Assembly: GCA_012518315.1 (NCBI GenBank)
Contig: JAAYSL010000057.1
Span: forward strand, 1 to 32,829
Origin: Bacillota bacterium
GTDB taxonomy: Bacteria; Bacillota; Limnochordia; DTU087
Reading direction: 5' to 3'
DNA length: 32,829 bases
This document shows, piece after piece, positions 1 through 7,955 of the stretch. The translations under genes and the position numbers were made by a program. Position 1 is the first letter of the stretch; the number at the start of each line of letters is the position of its first letter. The notes under the pieces were generated by a model, which did no database searches, was not told the origin of the DNA, and saw nothing but the letters and a program-made list of their open reading frames with translations.

Positions 1-1290
1 ACCCAGTCCCTGGCCGAGCTCTTTCGGCAACGGGGTTATCAAGTGGTAGACGCCAGTGAGGTTGCGGATGTATATGTGATCAATACCTGCACAGTCACTG
101 GCAGTGGTGAACGCAAGTCCCGGCAAGCCATCAATCGGGCCATTCGCTTCAATCGTGATGCCGTGGTGGTGGTCACAGGTTGTTATGCCCAGACTTCTCC
201 TGGAGAGGTACTGGGGATTGATGGAGTAGACTTGGTGATTGGCAACCAAGATCGTAGCCAGATTGTCGATCTTGTGGAGGAGATTGCTGCCACAAGGCGG
301 CCTCAAGCCCTGGTTAAAAACATCTTCGAGGCTAAAGAGTTTGAGGAGCTACCCATCCGAGAGTTTAGCGGCCGTACCCGAGCCACCCTGAAGATTCAGG
401 ATGGCTGTAATCAGTTTTGTGCCTACTGCAAGATCCCCTATGCCAGAGGGCCTAGTCGCAGTCGGGAAATGGAGGCCATCATGGCGGAGGCTAGACGCCT
501 AGCTGATCAAGGTTTTCGAGAGATCGTCCTAACTGGAATTCATCTGGGGGCATATGGTCATGACCTTCACCCCCGGACGAACCTTGCCGCGGTGATCCGT
601 GGGCTTCATGGGATCAAGTACCTTGCCCGCATCCGCCTAGGCTCAGTGGATGCTCCGGAAATTGATGACGAATTGATTGATACACTCACTTCTCACCCCA
701 AAGCTTGCCCTCATCTCCACATTCCCCTACAGGCCGGAGATGATGAGGTCTTGCAGCGCATGCGAAGGCCCTATTCATTGCAGGAATACCGCAGTGTGGT
801 CTGCAGAGTTAGGGAAAAACTGCCGGGAGTAGCTATTACTACGGACATTATTGTCGGTTTTCCGGGAGAAACCGAAGCTCAGTTTGAGGGGGCACTGGAG
901 TTTGTCCGGGAGATGGGCTTTAGCCGTCTGCATGTTTTCCGGTATTCCCCCCGGCGGGGCACTCCTGCGGCACGTTTTCCTCAACAGATCCCAGCTCAAA
1001 TCAAGAGCCGGCGGAGTCAAAAGATGATTCAACTTGGCAAAAAACTCAGTCTAGCTTTTCATGAGAAACATGTGGGGAAAAGAGTTGAGGTCCTATGGGA
1101 GGAGTCATCGGTGGATTCCACTGGTGCACTGTGGCAGGGGCATACCCCTACCTATGTGCAAGTTAGGGCTTGCCGAAGAGAAGGTAAGCCTGGTGATCTC
1201 CAAATGGTGACCATTGAGGGTGCCGATGAAGAAGGGATTTGGGGGAAAGTGGTGGAAGAACAACCAAGATGCACACCCTACTTGGTATAG
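1..1290 (+). CDS. mtaB: tRNA (N6-threonylcarbamoyladenosine(37)-C2)-methylthiotransferase MtaB, 5' end cut by window
   Basis: Radical SAM methylthiotransferase that converts t6A37 to ms2t6A37 in ANN-decoding tRNAs. The frame is open from base 1, so the gene is truncated by the window; the missing N-terminus would carry the first cysteine of the MTTase domain. The other two MTTase cysteines are visible (NTC near residue 30 and GCYAQ near residue 61, counting from base 1). The radical SAM motif CxxxCxxC is in DGCNQFCAYC, about residues 136-143. The motifs TGIHLGAYG and ADIIVGFPGE-like (TTDIIVGFPGE) are those of the MtaB/MiaB family, and the last roughly 65 residues are in the position of the TRAM RNA-binding domain. 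In Bacillota this gene commonly precedes a HIT gene and rpsU, as here. The internal GTG at 43 is not the true start, because homologous sequence lies upstream of it. Confidence 0.95.
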   Translation, partial: TQSLAELFRQRGYQVVDASEVADVYVINTCTVTGSGERKSRQAINRAIRFNRDAVVVVTGCYAQTSPGEVLGIDGVDLVIGNQDRSQIVDLVEEIAATRRPQALVKNIFEAKEFEELPIREFSGRTRATLKIQDGCNQFCAYCKIPYARGPSRSREMEAIMAEARRLADQGFREIVLTGIHLGAYGHDLHPRTNLAAVIRGLHGIKYLARIRLGSVDAPEIDDELIDTLTSHPKACPHLHIPLQAGDDEVLQRMRRPYSLQEYRSVVCRVREKLPGVAITTDIIVGFPGETEAQFEGALEFVREMGFSRLHVFRYSPRRGTPAARFPQQIPAQIKSRRSQKMIQLGKKLSLAFHEKHVGKRVEVLWEESSVDSTGALWQGHTPTYVQVRACRREGKPGDLQMVTIEGADEEGIWGKVVEEQPRCTPYLV

Positions 1291-1392
1291 TCGTGCCTCA
1301 CCTTTGATTTCAATTTTGGGATTTGCTGGTAGTTGTTAGGCACAAGGAATGTGTCCCAGTTAGGATTAGCACAAAGAGGAGGTGTGAATAGC

Positions 1393-1740
1393 ATGAGCAT
1401 AGATTGCTTGTTTTGCCGGATCATTTCCCAGGAAATTCCAAGTGACATAATTTATGAAGATGATTTGGTTTTAGCCTTCAGGGATATTAGTCCCCAAGCG
1501 CCGGTGCACATTCTCGTTATACCCAAGAAACATATCCCCACAGTCGCGGATCTAGAAGATGGTGACAAAGAACTCATGGGTCACATTCATCTAGTCATTC
1601 GCGATCTAGCCGAGAAAGAGGGGATTGCCGGTAAGGGGTACCGAGTTGTAGTTAACTGCCGAGAAAGTGCGGCCCAAAGCGTTTTCCATATACATTTCCA
1701 CCTTCTGGGAGGCAGAAGCTTCGGTTGGCCCCCAGGCTAG
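1393..1740 (+). CDS. HIT family protein (HINT-like nucleotide hydrolase), 115 aa
   Basis: Histidine-triad protein of the Hint branch, which typically hydrolyses purine nucleoside phosphoramidates. The triad HIHFHLLGG (His99, His101, His103) and the ending GWPPG are typical of Hint proteins. Cys5 and Cys8 (CLFC) form the usual N-terminal zinc-binding pair. The frame is open further upstream (from 1333), but ATG 1393 is chosen because AGAGGAGG at 1375-1382 precedes it with about 10 nt spacing and the protein then starts right at the conserved CLFCRI segment. It sits about 100 bp after mtaB and may be cotranscribed with it. The exact cellular substrate is unknown. Confidence 0.92.
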   Translation: MSIDCLFCRIISQEIPSDIIYEDDLVLAFRDISPQAPVHILVIPKKHIPTVADLEDGDKELMGHIHLVIRDLAEKEGIAGKGYRVVVNCRESAAQSVFHIHFHLLGGRSFGWPPG

Positions 1741-1742
1741 AG

Positions 1743-1772
1743 TTGACATGCATATTGGCCAACAGGTATAAT
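1743..1772 (+). promoter_or_regulatory. Sigma-A promoter for rpsU
   Basis: TTGACA (1743-1748), an 18-bp spacer and TATAAT (1767-1772) form a consensus vegetative promoter just after the HIT gene. Transcription would begin near 1780 and leave a leader of roughly 115 nt before rpsU. With the terminator at 2094-2120 it defines a monocistronic rpsU transcript. Confidence 0.85.
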
Positions 1773-1895
1773 AGGACTGAATTCGTACCTTCGCATCTGT
1801 TGCAGGGAGACCTGGTAAAATGGTTATTCAAGGCCGTAAGGTGACCTCCAGGCGCAGGCGCGGGCTATTGTTAGCGGCGGAGGGAGGGAAAGTCG

Positions 1896-2078
1896 TTGGC
1901 GCAAGTCAGAGTTGGCAAAGATGAATCCCTCGATAGAGCGCTGCGCCGGTTTAAGAGGCAGTGTCGTACGTCGGGCATCATGGCCGAAGCGCGCAAGCAC
2001 GAGCATTACGAGAAACCGAGTGTCAGGCGTAAGAAGAAGTCTGAAGCAGCCCGAAAGAGGAAAAATCGTTATCGGTAA
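1896..2078 (+). CDS. rpsU: 30S ribosomal protein bS21
   Basis: Small, very basic ribosomal protein of 60 residues, the normal length for bS21. The signature [14 protein letters not shown], the [21 protein letters not shown] region and the lysine/arginine-rich tail are diagnostic. In the 30S subunit bS21 sits near the anti-Shine-Dalgarno end of 16S rRNA and assists initiation. Translation starts at TTG 1896, with GGAGGGAGGG at 1880-1889 as the ribosome-binding site. The gene has its own consensus promoter upstream and a terminator immediately downstream. A 34-codon Arg-rich open frame with its own SD overlaps the start (see findings). Confidence 0.96.
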   Translation: MAQVRVGKDESLDRALRRFKRQCRTSGIMAEARKHEHYEKPSVRRKKKSEAARKRKNRYR

Positions 2079-2093
2079 GTAACAAGGCTTCAG

Positions 2094-2120
2094 CCCGTTG
2101 TCAAGTGGCAACGGGTTTTT
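2094..2120 (+). terminator. Rho-independent terminator after rpsU
   Basis: A perfect 7-bp stem, CCCGTTG (2094-2100) with CAACGGG (2109-2115), encloses an 8-nt loop and is followed by TTTTT and a pyrimidine-rich tail. It lies 16 bp after the rpsU stop codon. Confidence 0.9.
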
Positions 2121-2261
2121 CCTTTTCCTTGCAGGACTACTAAGTGACTTTTCTTTCTATGTTTGGTTTAAGCTAAATGGCCTTTAGGGGAGACTCTTAG
2201 CAGGAGGATCACCTGTGGAAGGACAATGCTTAGTATGGATGGAGAACGAGGGGGGATATGA

Positions 2262-3593
2262 ATGGCTGCAGGAAGTTACCCCAGGTTTTTTGGAGTAGTG
2301 AGGAGCACCATGGTTATTCTACTGCTTATGGGCCTATTAAGCCCGGGCCCACTCCTTGCCGCCGGTGGGGTTCGGGTGGTTCCCATAAATGGCACTATCG
2401 AATGGGGTTTGGCCGGTTTTGTGCGGCGGGCCGTGGATGAGGCAGTGGGGCAGAATGCCTCGGCGATTTTGCTTGAGATCAATACTTTCGGTGGTAGAGT
2501 TGATGCAGCGACTGAGATTCGGGATACACTGCTAGCTTGCAAAGTGCCTGTGATCGCATTTGTGACAGAGCGGGCTTGGTCAGCCGGTGCCCTAATTGCC
2601 ATGGCATCCCAGCATTTGGTGATGGCCCCCGGCGCTAGCATTGGTGCCGCGGAACCCCGACCGGCAGAGGAAAAGACGATTTCTGCTGTGCGGGCAGAGT
2701 TTGCCGCCACTGCCCAAGGACAGGGGCGGGATCCCCGGGTGGCAGCTGCTATGGTGGACAAAGATATCTCCATCGAAGGGTTAGTCAAAGAGGGGAAGAT
2801 CTTGACACTTAGTGCAACTCAAGCAGAAGAAATTGGTTTTATCGATTTTATTGCACGTAATCGCCAGGAGACACTGGAGCGGCTAGGGTATGGTAAGGAA
2901 GGCGTCGTGGAAACTCGGCCTACGTGGGCCGAAAGAGCGGCAGGCTTTCTTACTGAGCCAGTTGTCAGTTCATTGCTACTCATCCTGGGTTTTGCTGGGC
3001 TAATCATCGAAATCCTCACTCCCGGTTTTGGGGTGCCGGGTACAATAGGGCTAATTAGCTTAGCTCTGTTTTTCGGTGGTCGCATGGTAACCGGGCTTGC
3101 GGGATGGGAGGTTGCTACTCTATTTGTGGCGGGAATTGTTTTGCTCTTGGTAGAGGTTTTTGTAATCCCCGGTTTCGGTGTGGCGGGTATTTTGGGTTTA
3201 GCTGCAATCTTTGGGAGCATTGTGCTTAGCTATGCCACCGCAGAGGCGGGGCTAGTTAGTTTAGGTATTGCCCTTGGGGCGACAGTGGTAGTAATTGCCC
3301 TGGCATGGAGGTATATTAGACATACTACTGCTTGGCAGCGGCTGGTACTGAGTACCAGCCTAGATCGGGAAAGCGGGTATGTTGCACCTCCATCCCGAGC
3401 GGATCTTGTAGGTAAAATGGGTAAAGCATTAACACCTTTAAGACCTTCAGGTATAGTCGAGATCGAAGGTGAGCGAGTTGATGCAGTCACAGAGGGGGGA
3501 TTTGTCACCAAGGATACACCTGTGCAAGTGCTTAGTGTCGAAGGCACTCGGATTATTGTCAGACCAGTGGGGCCAGATGAACTAATGGCATAG
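2262..3593 (+). CDS. NfeD-family membrane protein with ClpP-like serine protease domain (long form, YqeZ-like)
   Basis: Full-length NfeD protein (443 aa) partnered with flotillin. An N-terminal signal/anchor (about 15-34) precedes a ClpP-class domain (about 36-200). The likely nucleophile is Ser107 in AWSAGALIAMA, and Lys138 (EEKTISAVRAE) aligns with the lysine of the Ser-Lys dyad known for the archaeal 1510-N protease. Four to five hydrophobic segments span about 230-350. The C-terminal NfeD domain (about 375-443) has the five-stranded OB-fold type. ATG 2262 has GAGGGGGG at 2248-2255, 6 nt upstream. The protease and OB regions presumably face opposite sides or domains of membrane microdomains. 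The flotillin gene floA follows, the standard NfeD-flotillin pairing. Protease activity here is inferred, not shown. Confidence 0.93.
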   Translation: MAAGSYPRFFGVVRSTMVILLLMGLLSPGPLLAAGGVRVVPINGTIEWGLAGFVRRAVDEAVGQNASAILLEINTFGGRVDAATEIRDTLLACKVPVIAFVTERAWSAGALIAMASQHLVMAPGASIGAAEPRPAEEKTISAVRAEFAATAQGQGRDPRVAAAMVDKDISIEGLVKEGKILTLSATQAEEIGFIDFIARNRQETLERLGYGKEGVVETRPTWAERAAGFLTEPVVSSLLLILGFAGLIIEILTPGFGVPGTIGLISLALFFGGRMVTGLAGWEVATLFVAGIVLLLVEVFVIPGFGVAGILGLAAIFGSIVLSYATAEAGLVSLGIALGATVVVIALAWRYIRHTTAWQRLVLSTSLDRESGYVAPPSRADLVGKMGKALTPLRPSGIVEIEGERVDAVTEGGFVTKDTPVQVLSVEGTRIIVRPVGPDELMA

Positions 3594-3687
3594 GTATGAT
3601 GATAGAAAGACGAATCATCTATGATGAGGAGGTGAAGGGGCAAAAAGCCATCTGGTTTTTTCAGTAGATGGATGAAGCCCCCTTAGG

Positions 3688-4701
3688 ATGTTTCTTTTCG
3701 CCTGGATACCGGTGATCTTGATTTTCATTGTAATCTTGATCATCCTCAATTTCGTTCCTATAGGCTTATGGATCTCGGCTTTGGCAGCGGGAGTTCAGGT
3801 AAGCATCGTGACATTGATCGGTATGCGGTTAAGGCGCGTGCCACCCAGTCGTATCATCATGCCTTTGATCAAGGCGTTGAAAGCTGGTATCGATGTCACC
3901 ATTGATAAACTTGAGGCCCACTATTTGGCCGGTGGTAATGTTGACCGGGTAGTAGATGCTTTGATTGCTGCCCACAGAGCGGAAATCGGTCTTACTTTCG
4001 AACGGGCAGCAGCCATTGACCTGGCCGGACGCAACGTCCTAGAAGCAGTACAGATGAGTGTAAATCCGAAGGTGATTGAGACTCCTGTTATTGCCGCGGT
4101 AGCCAAGGATGGAATTGAACTGAAAGCCAAGGCCAGGGTCACAGTTAGGGCCAATATTGAACGTTTGGTGGGAGGAGCAGGAGAACCCACGATTATCGCC
4201 CGGGTGGGTGAAGGCATAGTGACTACCGTGGGCTCTGCCGAGAGCCATGCTGAGGTTTTGGAAAACCCTGATCGGATCTCCAGCACTGTGTTGGACAAGG
4301 GTCTTGATGCCGGTACCGCCTTTGAGATCTTATCCATTGACATCGCGGATGTGGATGTGGGTCGCAATATTGGTGCCCGCTTACAAATGGATCAAGCCGA
4401 AGCCGACAAAGATATTGCTCAGGCGAAGGCCGCCGAACGGCGCTTCGCAGCTCAAGCTCTAGAGCAAGAAATGAGGGCCAGAGTTCAGGAAATGAGAGCA
4501 AGGGTAGTGGAAGCAGAGGCGGAGGTGCCCCTTGCACTGGCAGAAGCACTAAGGCAAGGGAAGATGGGTGTAATGGACTACTATACTATGCGCAACCTCT
4601 TGGCTGATACAGATATGAGAGAATCCATCGCTCGGGAGACCAAAGAGGGTTCTAGTGATCGTCCTGGCGACACAGGGGATAAGCCGGAAAAAACGAGGTG
4701 A
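3688..4701 (+). CDS. floA: Flotillin-like protein FloA (YqfA)
   Basis: SPFH-family scaffold of functional membrane microdomains, 337 aa. A hydrophobic hairpin region occupies about residues 4-45 (ending [12 protein letters not shown]), followed by the SPFH domain with the family-typical [36 protein letters not shown] and [11 protein letters not shown] segments. A Glu/Ala/Arg-rich coiled coil (about 230-300, [13 protein letters not shown]) ends near MGVMDYY. The sequence is close to Bacillus FloA throughout. ATG 3688 is the only plausible start, since a stop lies in frame at 3673-3675, yet it lacks a good SD. A strong AGGAGG at 3627-3632 lies 55 nt upstream with a hairpin between (see findings). 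It is read with nfeD (94-bp gap) and overlaps the next gene. Confidence 0.95.
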   Translation: MFLFAWIPVILIFIVILIILNFVPIGLWISALAAGVQVSIVTLIGMRLRRVPPSRIIMPLIKALKAGIDVTIDKLEAHYLAGGNVDRVVDALIAAHRAEIGLTFERAAAIDLAGRNVLEAVQMSVNPKVIETPVIAAVAKDGIELKAKARVTVRANIERLVGGAGEPTIIARVGEGIVTTVGSAESHAEVLENPDRISSTVLDKGLDAGTAFEILSIDIADVDVGRNIGARLQMDQAEADKDIAQAKAAERRFAAQALEQEMRARVQEMRARVVEAEAEVPLALAEALRQGKMGVMDYYTMRNLLADTDMRESIARETKEGSSDRPGDTGDKPEKTR

Positions 4702-5249
4702 TGGATGTGGAAGGTCTTTTTGGCATAGTCGTCATCATCTATCTCATTGGCTCTGTGGTAGGGGCGGTGGTGAAGCGCATGCAGCAAGGCCCCATCATAG
4801 AAGACCCAGTCTTTCCCACTAGGCCCCAGCCCCAAGGGCAGCCTCAAAGTCCAAGACCGATAGAGACAGTAAGCATGCCTTCTATTCCAGCGGAGACCCT
4901 ACAACCGGCGGTGGAAGAGGGACAAATGGTGGAGGTTCTCGAGGTGGCCGATGGGGATGAATCCTATTTCGGTACAGCGGCACGGGAGAGCCAGGCTGGG
5001 AACTTAGTGGAAGACTTAGAGCCAAAGGCCCTAAAGTCTTGGTCCTTTTTGGAAGGGGAATGGGATGAAGAGGTAGATGACCATGACCATGGGCACAGAG
5101 CCTGGCAGGGGTCAGGTCAGATGCCCGCAAGGGCCGAATCCCCTACCTGGCGGGCCACAGCACCCCAGTGGCGCCGGGCAATTGTTTTGGCTGAGATCCT
5201 GGACAAACCTCGAGCACTAAAACCATTTCGACCGGTAGGAATAGAGTAG
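4701..5249 (+). CDS. Uncharacterised membrane-anchored protein, Pro/Glu-rich, conserved-looking C-terminal motif
   Basis: The family is not firmly recognised. The 182-residue product has one N-terminal transmembrane helix (about residues 5-22, GIVVIIYLIGSVVGAVV) followed by basic KRMQ, so the rest is predicted cytoplasmic. A long low-complexity Pro/Glu/Asp-rich linker (about 30-150) leads to a compact tail, WRRAIVLAEILDKPRALKPF. Similar tails (A-[IV]-x-x-x-EIL-x-x-P-x-A) occur, from memory, at the ends of other small anchored proteins. It starts at ATG 4701, overlapping the floA stop; GTG 4698 is an alternative start in the same frame. Its place as third gene of the nfeD-floA transcript, with a terminator after it, suggests a role with the flotillin assembly, which is inference. 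Confidence 0.75.
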   Translation: MDVEGLFGIVVIIYLIGSVVGAVVKRMQQGPIIEDPVFPTRPQPQGQPQSPRPIETVSMPSIPAETLQPAVEEGQMVEVLEVADGDESYFGTAARESQAGNLVEDLEPKALKSWSFLEGEWDEEVDDHDHGHRAWQGSGQMPARAESPTWRATAPQWRRAIVLAEILDKPRALKPFRPVGIE

Positions 5250-5289
5250 TCAAAACTGGCCCATGTAACGAATAACGGATTAGGCATAT

Positions 5290-5325
5290 AACCACCATCT
5301 TCGCTCTGGATGGTGGTTCTTGTTT
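5290..5325 (+). terminator. Terminator of the nfeD-floA transcript
   Basis: A perfect 10-bp stem, AACCACCATC (5290-5299) with GATGGTGGTT (5309-5318), has a 9-nt loop and a T-rich tail (CTTGTTTGT). It separates the flotillin operon from yqfC. The remaining gap to 5392 has no clear sigma-A promoter; CATAAGCAT at 5352 loosely resembles a sigma-E -10 element but is not convincing alone. Confidence 0.85.
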
Positions 5326-5392
5326 GTCCGTACTTAAATAGAACCGCCACGCATAAGCATGAAGAGATGCTATAGGTGGGCGGGGGGTTGCC

Positions 5393-5683
5393 ATGGGCAA
5401 AACGACGAGGGACCGATTACTGCAAACTCTGGCTAGTGCTTTTGAATTACCGGAAGACGTGGTTTTGGATCTCACTCGCATAACCATCACAGGGAATACA
5501 CAGTTCCTCATGGAGAACCATAGGGGTATTCTCGCCTATGACCCTGAGAAGATTAGCCTAAGAACCGACCAGGGTGAGACAGTGATTACCGGCAGAAACC
5601 TCAAGATCGATTCATTGTTTGCCAGCGAAATTATGATTACCGGCAGTATCAATGGCATTCAATTCATCCGGTCAAGGGGGTGA
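5393..5683 (+). CDS. yqfC: Sporulation protein YqfC
   Basis: Small 96-residue protein matching the YqfC/YabP-like sporulation family: ITITGNTQFLMENHRGILAY and ITGSINGIQFIR are family-typical beta-rich segments. In Bacillus subtilis yqfC belongs to the mother-cell sigma-E regulon; its biochemical role is not well defined. ATG 5393 is preceded by the G-rich stretch GCGGGGGG (5379-5386). It overlaps yqfD by 4 nt (GTGA at 5680-5683), implying translational coupling. Its presence together with yqfD indicates an endospore-forming lineage. Confidence 0.92.
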   Translation: MGKTTRDRLLQTLASAFELPEDVVLDLTRITITGNTQFLMENHRGILAYDPEKISLRTDQGETVITGRNLKIDSLFASEIMITGSINGIQFIRSRG

Positions 5684-6927
5684 GTCGCTTGCTTATTCGG
5701 GGGCTGTGGTCTTATCACCAGGGGTATGTTATAATCAAAGTCAAAGGTAGCCACATAGAGGAGTTCCTTAACCGTGCATCAAAGGAAGGTATCTATCTAT
5801 GGCAGATAGAGCGCCTTAGCTCGGAGCTTCTCATCGCCCGGGTTAGTGTGTCAGGTTTTCGCAGGCTCCGGGAAATTGTACGTTCTGTGCCTGTTACTGT
5901 CCGGATTCGGCAAAGGATGGGGCTGCCCTTTTTGAAACAAAAGCTAGGCCAGCGTATTGCCTTGCTAGCTGGGGCTATTTTGAGTATATTGTGTATATAT
6001 ATGCTTTCATCCATTGTCTGGTTTGTGCAGATCCATGGGGCGGAGCAGCTAGATACAGCCCTGGTGAATGAAACCCTGCAGGAAGCGGGAATAAGGCCGG
6101 GTGTTTGGCGAAGCTCCATCGACTCTAGGGAAATAGAGAAACAACTGATGCTTAACCTTCCGCAGTTGGCCTGGGCAGGGGTGAGGCTAAGAGGAACCCT
6201 CTTGGAAGTTACCATCGTAGAAAAAGTAGAGATGTCCGTGGATGAACGGGTTCCTGGCGATATTGTAGCGGATAAAAATGCATTAGTGACACAGATCATC
6301 CCCTTTGTTGGTACAGTCTTGGTAGAAGAGGGTGAAACCGTTACCGAAGGCCAGGTACTCATCGATGGGGGCCTGGGCGGGCCTGATTCTATGGGACAAG
6401 GTGTAGGTGAGGGGTATCTTAGGGCTGCGGGGATGGTGAAGGGGCGGGTATGGTACAAGGGCTTTGGTGAGGCAGACCTGGTGTGTTATGTCTCCCACCG
6501 AACCGGTCGAGTCCAAACAACTCACCGCCTGTCAATCGGGGCTTGGCACTGGGATTGGGGAGAATTACCTCCCTTTGATTCATACGAAGAAGAAACTAAG
6601 AGGCAGCGACCGGCCGTGGCGCGGCTTAAGTGGGAGCTCCCCATCGAACTTGTTACTACGGATTATCATGAATTGGTGACAGAAAGAGTGGAGACTGATC
6701 CCGATGTGGCCAAAGAAACAGCGCTTCGCCGATCTTGGGAGGCCATTGAGGCAAGACTTACACCCAAAGCAGAGATCTTGTCTCAGGAAGTGGAGCTCAT
6801 TACGGAAGAACGCAATGGTGATACACTCATCCGAGTCAAACGGATAGTTGAAGTACATGAAGAGATCGGGACATTTCGAGCACGATGGAATAGAGAAGCA
6901 AAGGAGATACGGGAGGGAAGCCGCTAA
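5680..6927 (+). CDS. yqfD: Sporulation protein YqfD
   Basis: Membrane protein of 415 aa, the usual YqfD size, produced in the mother cell during sporulation in relatives. An N-terminal cytoplasmic region (1-88), including RGYVTIKVKG-like and ERLSSELLIARV stretches, is followed by a transmembrane segment at about 91-117 (IALLAGAILSILCIYMLSS). A large extracytoplasmic domain follows, containing VRLRGTLLEVTIVEK and the YqfD core with DIVADKNALVTQI. GTG 5680 overlaps the yqfC stop; AAGGGGG lies just before it, and TTG 5689 is a possible alternative start. phoH follows after one base. Precise function in spore formation is unknown. Confidence 0.93.
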   Translation: MSRLLIRGLWSYHQGYVIIKVKGSHIEEFLNRASKEGIYLWQIERLSSELLIARVSVSGFRRLREIVRSVPVTVRIRQRMGLPFLKQKLGQRIALLAGAILSILCIYMLSSIVWFVQIHGAEQLDTALVNETLQEAGIRPGVWRSSIDSREIEKQLMLNLPQLAWAGVRLRGTLLEVTIVEKVEMSVDERVPGDIVADKNALVTQIIPFVGTVLVEEGETVTEGQVLIDGGLGGPDSMGQGVGEGYLRAAGMVKGRVWYKGFGEADLVCYVSHRTGRVQTTHRLSIGAWHWDWGELPPFDSYEEETKRQRPAVARLKWELPIELVTTDYHELVTERVETDPDVAKETALRRSWEAIEARLTPKAEILSQEVELITEERNGDTLIRVKRIVEVHEEIGTFRARWNREAKEIREGSR

Positions 6928-6928
6928 T

Positions 6929-7921
6929 TTGAGTGCAATCCTGGTAGAGGAGAAGTTTGCCATTGAAGACAATGCGGTGGCACTAGCCCTTTTTGGGCAC
7001 CAAGATGAGAATCTGAAGGTCTTGGCTGAGGCATTAGGTGTTAGGTTCATTTCGCGGGGTAACGCCATTGGTATTACGGGGGAGAAGCGAGCTGTGCACC
7101 AAGCTCAACTCGTCTTAGCTGATCTTACCAAGGTGGCTAAAGTACGGCCTCTCACAGCCAGTGATGTTAGGTATGCCGCCCAACTTGTGGAGGACGGCAA
7201 AAATGGCCAGCTAGGGCGGTTACACAATGATGTAATACAGATAACATCCCGGGGAAAGAAGATTACACCTAAGACATTTGGACAGAAATGTTATGTTGAT
7301 GCTATGCGGGAGGATCTTATCGTCTTTGGGATTGGTCCGGCGGGAACTGGCAAGACCTATTTGGCTATGGCCATGGCTGTCGCCGCTCTGAAAAACCGGG
7401 AAGTCAGTCGGATTATTCTAACTCGTCCTGCGGTGGAGGCAGGCGAGCGTCTTGGCTTCCTACCGGGGGACCTGCAAGAAAAAGTCGATCCTTATTTGCG
7501 GCCGTTATATGATGCTCTATACGAGATTCTCGGGGTGGAGGTATTTCGTAAATACCTGGAAAGAGGGGCCATTGAAGTGGCACCTCTCGCTTATATGAGG
7601 GGCCGAACCCTAGATGATTCATTCATCATCTTAGATGAAGCCCAAAACACTACCCCTGAACAAATGAAGATGTTTTTAACCCGGATGGGGTTTGGATCTC
7701 GCATGGTGGTTACTGGTGATATCACCCAGATTGATCTACCCAAAGGTGTTTGCTCAGGGCTAGAAGAGGCCCGCCACATCTTGCGGAATACTGAAGGCAT
7801 CAGTATCGTAGAGCTAAGCGACTCTGATGTGGTGCGGCATCATCTTGTCCAGCGCATTATCCGGGCTTATGAAGAATTTGACCGGGCAAGAGAAGAGAAA
7901 AGCTTGGGTAGAAAACGGTAG
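6929..7921 (+). CDS. phoH: PhoH family ATPase
   Basis: Cytoplasmic PhoH-type P-loop ATPase of 330 aa. The Walker A motif GPAGTGKT is at about residues 136-143 and Walker B FIILDEAQ at about 232-239; RLGFLPGDLQEKVDPYLRP and MVVTGDITQIDLP are further family hallmarks. The family is linked to RNA metabolism and, by gene neighbourhood, to YbeY, encoded two genes downstream. TTG 6929 is chosen as start because GGGAGGG (6911-6917) precedes it and the sequence then begins close to the family N-terminus. An open frame extends up to 6848 inside yqfD, but that extension has no family similarity. It lies in the conserved yqfC-yqfD-phoH-pgpH-ybeY order. Confidence 0.94.
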   Translation: MSAILVEEKFAIEDNAVALALFGHQDENLKVLAEALGVRFISRGNAIGITGEKRAVHQAQLVLADLTKVAKVRPLTASDVRYAAQLVEDGKNGQLGRLHNDVIQITSRGKKITPKTFGQKCYVDAMREDLIVFGIGPAGTGKTYLAMAMAVAALKNREVSRIILTRPAVEAGERLGFLPGDLQEKVDPYLRPLYDALYEILGVEVFRKYLERGAIEVAPLAYMRGRTLDDSFIILDEAQNTTPEQMKMFLTRMGFGSRMVVTGDITQIDLPKGVCSGLEEARHILRNTEGISIVELSDSDVVRHHLVQRIIRAYEEFDRAREEKSLGRKR

Positions 7922-7955
7922 GCGATAACCCGGAAGCGAGAGTGGTGCTTAGCTC

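Noticed and set aside
775-1032. Minus-strand frame opposite mtaB, and many similar opposite-strand frames (for example 2276-2788, 5793-6458, 8399-8848, 32218-32484).
   Set aside because: They lie fully within well-supported genes on the other strand and show low-complexity, non-family sequence.
3640-3672. Terminator between nfeD and floA.
   Set aside because: The stem is short and the T run lies in the loop rather than after the stem, so intrinsic termination is unlikely.
6848-6928. Upstream ATG start for phoH inside yqfD.
   Set aside because: The extra 27 residues have no family similarity, no SD fits, and TTG 6929 has GGGAGGG in position.
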